The position numbers and the translations under genes are program-made. The notes under the pieces were generated by a model. That model worked only from the letters and a program-made list of their open reading frames with translations. It was not told the origin of the DNA and did not search any database. Source: Kryptolebias marmoratus (Eukaryota; Chordata; Actinopteri; Cyprinodontiformes; Rivulidae). Taken from it: a DNA stretch of 64,000 nt. Of the stretch, positions 61,440-64,000 are shown piece by piece. The stretch is taken from contig NC_051445.1 in NCBI RefSeq assembly GCF_001649575.2, positions 6,823,703-6,887,702 of the forward strand, written 5' to 3'. How positions within the stretch are numbered: the stretch's first letter is position 1; each line of letters starts with the position of its first letter.

Positions 61440-61760
61440 TTTTTTATTTTTTTGAGTTTATTGTTTTTTATATGCTTGTTAAGCTACGGCTTGTTTTCTG
61501 TCACACCTGGCTCTTATTTCCTAATCTTCACACCTGCTCATTGTTAGTCATTATCCTCCCTCTGTTTAAAGCCTCACTGCTTTTCTTTGATTTCTGTAAT
61601 GTTTTCCTTTTCTAGTCTGTTTTGCCATTGAGTTTATTTATTTTATTGTCTTTGTGGCATCTCTTTCAGTCCCTGGCCCAAAGAAAGCTCTTAGATCCAT
61701 CTATCTCTTTGCCTCTTCCTCTGGGTCCTATTTCCAACATTCACCCTCCAGTTTATGACA
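61440..61760 (+). mobile_element. LTR-like remnant related to the solo LTR at 7.85 kb
   Basis: Shares the layout of the 7849-8277 LTR: a T-rich start, CACCTGCTC.TTGTTAGTCAT (nearly the same string in both), TTTAAAGCC, a T-rich stretch, and an ATGACA end. I see no clean left end or target duplication, so this may be a diverged or 5'-damaged copy, or a different family of the same type. Confidence 0.45.
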
Positions 61761-62228
61761 GATATCTCAATACAGATGCAATAAAACTAGTTTGATGATC
61801 ACCTTGCTTCTCTTCTAGCACCATCATCAGATGTAGTTTAACTTTTTTTTATGTGCTAACATGTTAAATATTAAAACCAAAAAATTGACATGAAAAACAG
61901 ACTGACATTTTAATATTGTGGAAAAGACCACATGATCATAGGACACAAGAAACAAATGACTTGAAAGACCATCTTTATCCCTTGGTTTTATATTTATTTT
62001 TAGAAGTTCATAGTCTATTGAAAGCCTGTTAATATAGAAGTAAAAAAAAACATACATCTGTGTCCCAAGCGACGCTCAAGGGGCTCGTGCTGTCAGTGAG
62101 GTTTGGAGCTGGCCCCTGTGGCTTGGCCCTGGCTTTCATCCGACCCATACACTCCCATCACAGGGTCAAGGAGCTGTGTTTGCTTGTGGGAAGGTTCTTA
62201 AACTCTTGTAATGAGTGCTCTCGGCAGG

Positions 62229-62246
62229 AAAACAAAGCTTTGTTTT
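62229..62246. promoter_or_regulatory. 18-bp palindrome of two SOX/TCF-like cores
   Basis: AAAACAAAGCTTTGTTTT, two AACAAAG cores facing each other, inside a GC-richer repeat-free block (62050-62340). The arrangement suits dimeric SOX binding; inferred. Confidence 0.3.
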
Positions 62247-62909
62247 TCCAGAGTCAGGGTTGGACGTGTCTGCTGCTCTGATCAGTCCTGAGTTTAAAGC
62301 CTTCCTGTCCTGAGTGAGTCTGAGTACAACACCAACCTTTCATGGCTTCCTACGTCTGTGCACTTTTTTATTGTCAGTTTCAATAACTGCACCTTATACT
62401 TAAATGCAAAAACAACTATAGAGTCCAAAGTAGGTGTTTGTTTTTGTTGTTTTTTTTTAGTTACCTCATGGTGAATGTGCAGTAAATGTCATGTATACAG
62501 TCAGCTTCTATTCTCCTGCATTTCACACCCACTCTTCATTTCACACGTTTGCTGCAAAATGTGTCAGCAAACCGTGTTTGTTTGTTCTGCTGCCATTAAC
62601 TCCCTCCGCATACATTTTACACTTCTGAAGGGTTTAATGTGGTTTTGCAACTAAATGTGTCTGTTGATGTGGGAACACGGGAATGTGATAAATTCTTATA
62701 GAGTCCTTCAAACACGAGCGTCCTCGGGACATAAGAATATTTCTGCCATCTTTTGTTTGTCTGCGGTTTTGTGCCGTGTCCTGTTTGTATTTGGGTTTGA
62801 AAACCAGAAAAATTGTAATTCTTAAAACGTGCTGTGAGGAGTTAAAGTGCTCTTGTAGGTCCAAATGAAAACTGCACTCCAAGTTAGCAGATTTAAAGCT
62901 TAGGTTGCA

Positions 62910-63007
<98 letters not shown>
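62910..63007 (+). repeat. (GATA)n microsatellite, about 98 bp
   Basis: Some 24 uninterrupted copies of TAGA/GATA. No imperfection visible, so probably highly polymorphic. Confidence 0.98.
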
Positions 63008-64000
63008 CTACTTTATATTCCCTGACTAAAATGTCTCTCTCCTTTTCATGTTGTAAGTGTGGCTGTTCACTGGATTTCTGAGGTAAAGTTTTGCCTAAAA
63101 GACATAAACTTGGTGTATAATGGAGGTAGAGGTGATGGAATGACTTGTAGAATGCAAAATGAAGACAAACTGTAACAAGCGCTCCCAGGATTCAAGGCGA
63201 CAATGAGCAGGTCACAGTTCTTCAGGGACTGCTTGAAAAGACTCAGTCAAACCCGGGTCAACACTGACGACAGTGAGCCAGAAGCTGTTGACGGAACACG
63301 AAGAAGCTGTTGATTACGCTTCTGCTTCAGTAACACTGAAATTGATCTACAAAAACATTTCTTCTGGAGGATGGGTTAATATTTGTGCAGGTTTATGAAG
63401 CAGAGGTGAATTAAGGGTGAAAAGTAAACAAAACTGGAAAGCTGCTGATCTTGCACACTTTTCCTCAGCTGGTGTCAGATTTATACCCCTGCAGCTGCAC
63501 TGCTCTTCTTCTTGGAGCAACTTTCTCCTGGCAGCTGCACGGGCGGCTCGACTGGAGCAGTTGGTTGGAGATAAGATGTCTGGCATGCTAAAAGTTTCGA
63601 AAATTGATCAGCTGTAACTGAAATGCCAGATAAATTTAGCCTGGAAACAAATGGTACAATTTCTACTTCATCATTATCTGATCATTGTTTAAGATCAGCA
63701 GCAAAAATATTAGAAAAAGAAGATGGATGGTAAGCCTAATGTAAAGAAGGAGAGCAGTAAATGCAACTGATGTATCAGCCATTTACTGAATATCACTCAT
63801 TTTGGAGATTTACTCAGAAAAAATGACAATAGAGATTATATAAAATATTTTAGATTGATATTTGTCAGTTAAGATTATTTTTAAAATAAAATAGTCAAGT
63901 GAACTGTTTTAAAACAGTTTATTCTCATGATTATAACTAATTTCACACCATTCAGATGTCCTTTGTTGCTCTTCTCAAGTAACCATTCTATCATTTTTCA

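Larger units (their letters stand above)
59326..64000. other. right-hand intergenic region
   Basis: Contains an L2-like tail (61.0 kb), an LTR-like remnant (61.4-61.8 kb), a repeat-free block with a SOX-like palindrome (62.05-62.34 kb) and a GATA microsatellite (62.9 kb). 59930-60190 and 63180-63620 are higher-complexity blocks without recognisable coding potential. Otherwise nothing named. Confidence 0.4.

Noticed and set aside
63270..63320. Repeated AGAAGCTGTTGA
   Set aside because: Two copies of a 12-base string only; a small local duplication without further structure.

Overview
The window is vertebrate genomic DNA and almost certainly comes from a teleost fish. It has two intron-split genes with canonical vertebrate splice sites, long AT-rich introns and intergenic DNA, microsatellites, and dispersed repeats of typical teleost kinds: a tRNA-derived SINE, L2-like LINE tails, hAT and Tc1/mariner elements, and a solo LTR. 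The species cannot be fixed from the sequence. The scaffold has one short run of N at 16216-16249.

Two protein-coding genes can be assembled completely. utp11 lies on the minus strand, with eight coding exons between 22742 and 20325 and a 254-residue product; it is a nucleolar U3 snoRNP / small-subunit processome protein. fhl3 lies on the plus strand, with five coding exons between 51077 and 56228 and a 279-residue product; it is a four-and-a-half LIM protein of muscle and the cytoskeleton. A likely non-coding first exon of fhl3 sits near 28.6 kb, which would give a first intron of about 22 kb. The two genes are divergent (head to head), as UTP11 and FHL3 are in human. In human POU3F1 follows UTP11 on its other side, so the 20 kb to the left of utp11 may be the flank of a pou3f1 gene beyond the left edge. 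No POU gene is inside the window, and no sf3a3 exon is seen to the right of fhl3.

Layout: 1-20.2 kb is non-coding, with several repeat-free, motif-rich blocks that look like conserved non-coding elements (one has a perfect octamer ATGCAAAT), interrupted by a solo LTR with its target duplication (7849-8277), an L2-like tail, a SINE (12651-12871), old LINE-like remnants (16.9-17.6 kb) and a 0.6-kb hAT-type element (18519-19129). utp11 fills 20.27-22.9 kb. The utp11-fhl3 interval, 22.9-28.5 kb, holds LINE fragments and repeats. fhl3 intron 1 (28.75-51.06 kb) holds a CpG-dense block, a CArG box plus TATA box arrangement, and a young truncated Tc1-like transposon. The fhl3 coding exons run from 51.06 to 56.23 kb, and the last intron appears to use a GC donor. 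From 57 to 64 kb there is only intergenic DNA with LINE and LTR remnants and a long GATA microsatellite.

I found no new gene system. The points most worth checking are the GC-AG intron and possible SRF-type internal promoter of fhl3, the truncated transposase ORF running into its own inverted repeat, and a five-copy dispersed repeat family with internal duplication.
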